Assembly (NCBI RefSeq): GCF_038594945.1
Contig: NZ_JBCFYD010000002.1
Coordinates: forward strand, 62,001-126,000
Origin: Fodinibius sp. Rm-B-1B1-1
GTDB lineage: Bacteria > Bacteroidota > Rhodothermia > Balneolales > Balneolaceae
DNA length: 64,000 nt
Reading direction: 5' to 3'
Shown: piece after piece, positions 61,901 through 64,000 of the stretch
Layout: each line of letters begins with the position of its first letter
Numbering within the stretch: the stretch's first letter is position 1
The notes under the pieces: model-generated
What the model saw: only the letters and a program-made list of their open reading frames with translations
Database searches by the model: none
What the model was told of the DNA's origin: nothing
Made by a program: the position numbers and the translations under genes

Positions 61901-62500
61901 TTACCCTTTTAATTCTTTATAAAGCCATCCTCGCGCTTTTGCCCAGTCTCTTTTAACCGTTCGTTCTGATATGCCCAGAGCTTCTGCTGTGGCGGATACC
62001 GTCATTTGTCCAAAAAAACGGAGTATCACAATGTCAGCCATTCGCTGGTCAAGTTCTGCCAACTTATTCAGTTCATTATCAAGATTGATTAGCTCTTCAG
62101 TTTTGTGCCGTTGTTTGAGAAGTTCATCAATATATGTCACGTCTTTTTTATCACCCCCACGCTTTTCCGCTTTCTTTTTTCGGGCATGGTCAATCAGAAT
62201 TTGCCTCATACAACGTGCAGAAATTGCCATAAAATGATTTTTATCACGGGCTTTGATCTTTGTTTGATCGATCATTTTAAGGTAAACCTCATGCACCAGT
62301 TCAGTTTCGCTTAAGGTAATCTCATCATTCTCTCGCTGGAGTTTGGAGTAGGCAAGTCGTTTAAGCTCCTCATAAATAAGTGGAAAAAGCTCATTATACG
62401 CATCATCACCGGCAGTTCGCAAGTCTATTAACAGTTGGGTAATATTCTTTTGTGCCACGAAGGTAGAGCTGAAAAGGTTGTAAATGATATTCTTACACAA
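61901..62500 (-). CDS. ECF sigma factor (TIGR02999-type, kinase-linked)
   Basis: 199 residues. Region 2 (about 28-95) has LVHEVYLKMI and HFMAISARCMRQILIDHARKKKAEKRGGD, a feature of the Sig-70_X6/ECF43-like groups that lie beside Ser/Thr kinases. Region 4 is RMADIVILRFFGQMTVSATA...ISERTVKRDWAKARGWL. No anti-sigma gene is nearby. Instead a TPR kinase follows 23 bp downstream, which suggests activation by phosphorylation as in Vibrio EcfP. A GTG at 62458 would start the protein (V)AQKNITQLLIDLR and fits the family better than the first ATG. Confidence 0.92.
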   Translation of the reverse strand: MCKNIIYNLFSSTFVAQKNITQLLIDLRTAGDDAYNELFPLIYEELKRLAYSKLQRENDEITLSETELVHEVYLKMIDQTKIKARDKNHFMAISARCMRQILIDHARKKKAEKRGGDKKDVTYIDELLKQRHKTEELINLDNELNKLAELDQRMADIVILRFFGQMTVSATAEALGISERTVKRDWAKARGWLYKELKG

Positions 62501-62584
62501 ATGTTTACTTTATGCAATAAACAGAAGTGTAAGAAACTTCTCCACTCATAATGATTATAACAGCACTCGTATAGTTCTACTATT

Positions 62585-63493
62585 TTATGCCCGTGGATGA
62601 AATTCTTTATGCACCTGATGCAACAGTGATCGATCTACATGGGTATAGATTTCGGTGGTGTTGATAGAGGCATGGCCCAGCATCTCTTGTACAGCCCGCA
62701 GGTCGGCTCCACCTTCCAAAAGATGAGTAGCAAAAGAGTGGCGAAAAATATGGGGATACACATTCTTTTCGATGCCTGCTCGCTCGGCGGCGTCATTAAC
62801 AATATTCCAGATACTCATCCGTGACAGGGGATTGCCACGTTGACTCAAAAACACTTTGTTCTCGGCCTTTTGGGGATTCTTGTCACTTTGAAATTTAGGA
62901 CGAACAATCTCAATATAGTGTTCTAAGGCAGATTGAGCCACTTCGCCAACTGGCACTAAACGTTCTTTATTTCCTTTACCGAGCACTCGAATAAATCCAA
63001 TTTCAAATATAAGGTTATCAACTTCGAGGCCCGTAAGTTCGCTGACACGCATTCCTGTAGCGTAGAGCGTTTCTAAGATGGCGGCATTCCGAATACCGGC
63101 ATCTGTTTCTCGGTTTGGAATGTCTAAGATCGAAGCAACTTCATCGGGATTTAAAACCTCGGGCAGGTTCTTAGTTTGTTTAGGTAAGTCAATGAGTTCT
63201 GCGGGATTGGCCTCGGCCATGCCTTCAACAACGGCAAATTCATGAAATCCCCGGATGCTTGAAATATTGCGAGCAACAGAACTCACCGATAAATCCAAGG
63301 CTGTTAGTTCTTCCAGGTAATCTTCAATGTGTCGTAGCTCAACACCTGCCAGATCAGAAATTTGTAAATCATTGGCAATAAATCGCAGGTATCGTTCCAG
63401 ATCATTCTCGTACGATACAACGGAGTTTTCAGAAAGACTTTTCTCCAGCTTTACAAACTGGAGGTACCGCTTTAGTTCTTGCTGAAACTTCAT
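62585..63493 (-). CDS. xerD: Tyrosine recombinase XerC/XerD-type
   Basis: 302 residues. An N-terminal SAM-like core-binding domain (1-105) is followed by the catalytic domain with Arg149 (TGMRVSELTGL), Lys in GKGNKERLVP, His248 and Arg251 (HIFRHSFATHLLEGGADL), His274 (LGHASINT) and Tyr283 (TEIYTHV), so it is complete. Length and motifs are those of chromosome dimer-resolving Xer proteins, most like XerD, rather than phage integrases. It starts 9 bp after the HD hydrolase gene. Its last ~165 bp recur as a truncated copy at 54595. Confidence 0.92.
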   Translation of the reverse strand: MKFQQELKRYLQFVKLEKSLSENSVVSYENDLERYLRFIANDLQISDLAGVELRHIEDYLEELTALDLSVSSVARNISSIRGFHEFAVVEGMAEANPAELIDLPKQTKNLPEVLNPDEVASILDIPNRETDAGIRNAAILETLYATGMRVSELTGLEVDNLIFEIGFIRVLGKGNKERLVPVGEVAQSALEHYIEIVRPKFQSDKNPQKAENKVFLSQRGNPLSRMSIWNIVNDAAERAGIEKNVYPHIFRHSFATHLLEGGADLRAVQEMLGHASINTTEIYTHVDRSLLHQVHKEFHPRA

Positions 63494-63502
63494 GATAACG
63501 GC

Positions 63503-64000
63503 TTAGGAATTATAGTATTCGTCAACCCGCGGCGGTTTTTTGGGAGAATCAGGATGGTCAGGCATTTCTTCAGATTCCTTAAATTCCTCAATCTGTTTTT
63601 TCTTCTCCTCTCGATCTTCCTGTTCTGATTCTGTCTCATCATCGGGATATTCAACACGGCTGTGGTAGATTCCCACTAAAATGTTCAGAAAGGTCTCTTT
63701 TATCGTGCGTATATCCTGGAAGGTAAGTGGAGTTTTGCTAAGTTGTCCTTCGTTCACCCGGTCATCGACCATCTTATCAATGAGGTTTTCCAACTTTTGG
63801 TAGTTGGGATCTTTCATAGCCCGAGATGATGCCTCGATACAATCAGCAAGAAGCAAAATACCTGTTTCTTTGGTTTGAGGCAGGGGGCCATCGTATCGAA
63901 AATCTTTTTCTTTTATCTCTTTTTTGCTGGTATCGGCCTGTTCTTTAGCTTTTTCCCAGAAAAATTTAATAAGTGAATCACCGTGGTGAGTTTTAATAAA
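63503..64000 (-). CDS. 7TM-HD phosphohydrolase (PgpH/YqfF-type), C-terminal part
   Basis: The window ends inside this gene; 165 C-terminal residues are visible, in frame from 64000. IKTHHGDSLIKFFWEKA, DFRYDGPLPQTKETGILLLADCIEASSRA and the following helices are the end of the HD domain of PgpH/YqfF-type 7TM-HD proteins. In Firmicutes these degrade c-di-AMP. The last ~50 residues are a Glu/Lys-rich tail ending PPRVDEYYN. It lies 9 bp upstream of xerD. Confidence 0.88.
   Translation of the reverse strand, partial: FIKTHHGDSLIKFFWEKAKEQADTSKKEIKEKDFRYDGPLPQTKETGILLLADCIEASSRAMKDPNYQKLENLIDKMVDDRVNEGQLSKTPLTFQDIRTIKETFLNILVGIYHSRVEYPDDETESEQEDREEKKKQIEEFKESEEMPDHPDSPKKPPRVDEYYNS

Noticed and set aside
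62585-63493. Integrase of the neighbouring island
   Set aside because: The protein looks like a housekeeping Xer recombinase in length, motifs and position beside the HD hydrolase. The island boundary uses its 3' end, but that does not make it the island's integrase.

Overview
The window is about 64 kb of chromosome from a Gram-negative bacterium. It most resembles the Balneolales (Balneolaeota/Rhodothermota, the Fodinibius/Gracilimonas/Balneola type). The reasons are a base composition in the low forties percent G+C, many lipoproteins with a Bacteroidota-like style, long-form HisG, a HisB with an N-terminal phosphatase-like domain, a YtxJ bacillithiol-type protein, a Ser/Thr kinase-TPR/ECF sigma pair, and promoters with a TAYCTTT(G) -7 element. 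The lineage is inferred from gene content; there is no rRNA in the window. No tRNA, CRISPR array or insertion sequence was seen.

Region 1 (1-7,590) makes branched-chain amino acids. On the minus strand run ilvB-ilvN-ilvC-cimA-leuA (leuA cut by the window edge), with ilvD divergent. Together with cimA this can make isoleucine from pyruvate without threonine deaminase. Upstream of ilvB lie a consensus TTGACA-17-TATAAT promoter, a short ORF saturated with Ile/Leu/Val codons (many CTA) and mutually exclusive stems, one of which hides the ilvB Shine-Dalgarno. A second, leucine-rich short ORF sits exactly between cimA and leuA.

Region 2 (7,750-24,310) contains metZ, an OsmC protein, a lipoprotein acetamidase and a complete-looking his gene set on the minus strand: hisG-D-C-B-H, then hisA, hisF and hisIE. 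The his genes are interrupted by a five-gene Lol/MacB-like export cassette and by a cupin gene. hisG is preceded by a 22-residue peptide with six histidines, a his leader. The three leader ORFs (Leu, Ile/Leu/Val, His) point to ribosome-mediated attenuation as the main control of amino-acid synthesis here.

Region 3 (24,390-54,161) is mostly housekeeping: lepA, lepB, rlmN, cysS, lgt, a phosphohexomutase, pcm, pfkA, mtnA, ggt, a DPP-IV peptidase, MscS, a ZIP transporter, AsmA, universal stress proteins and several lipoproteins.

Region 4 (54,595-62,750) looks like an island. It lies between xerD and ggt and is flanked by direct repeats of the xerD 3' end. It carries two tandemly duplicated, more G+C-rich beta-propeller lipoproteins, a collagen-like lipoprotein, a Ser/Thr kinase with TPRs and its ECF sigma factor. 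Beyond it come xerD and the C-terminal end of a PgpH/YqfF-type HD hydrolase, which runs off the window.
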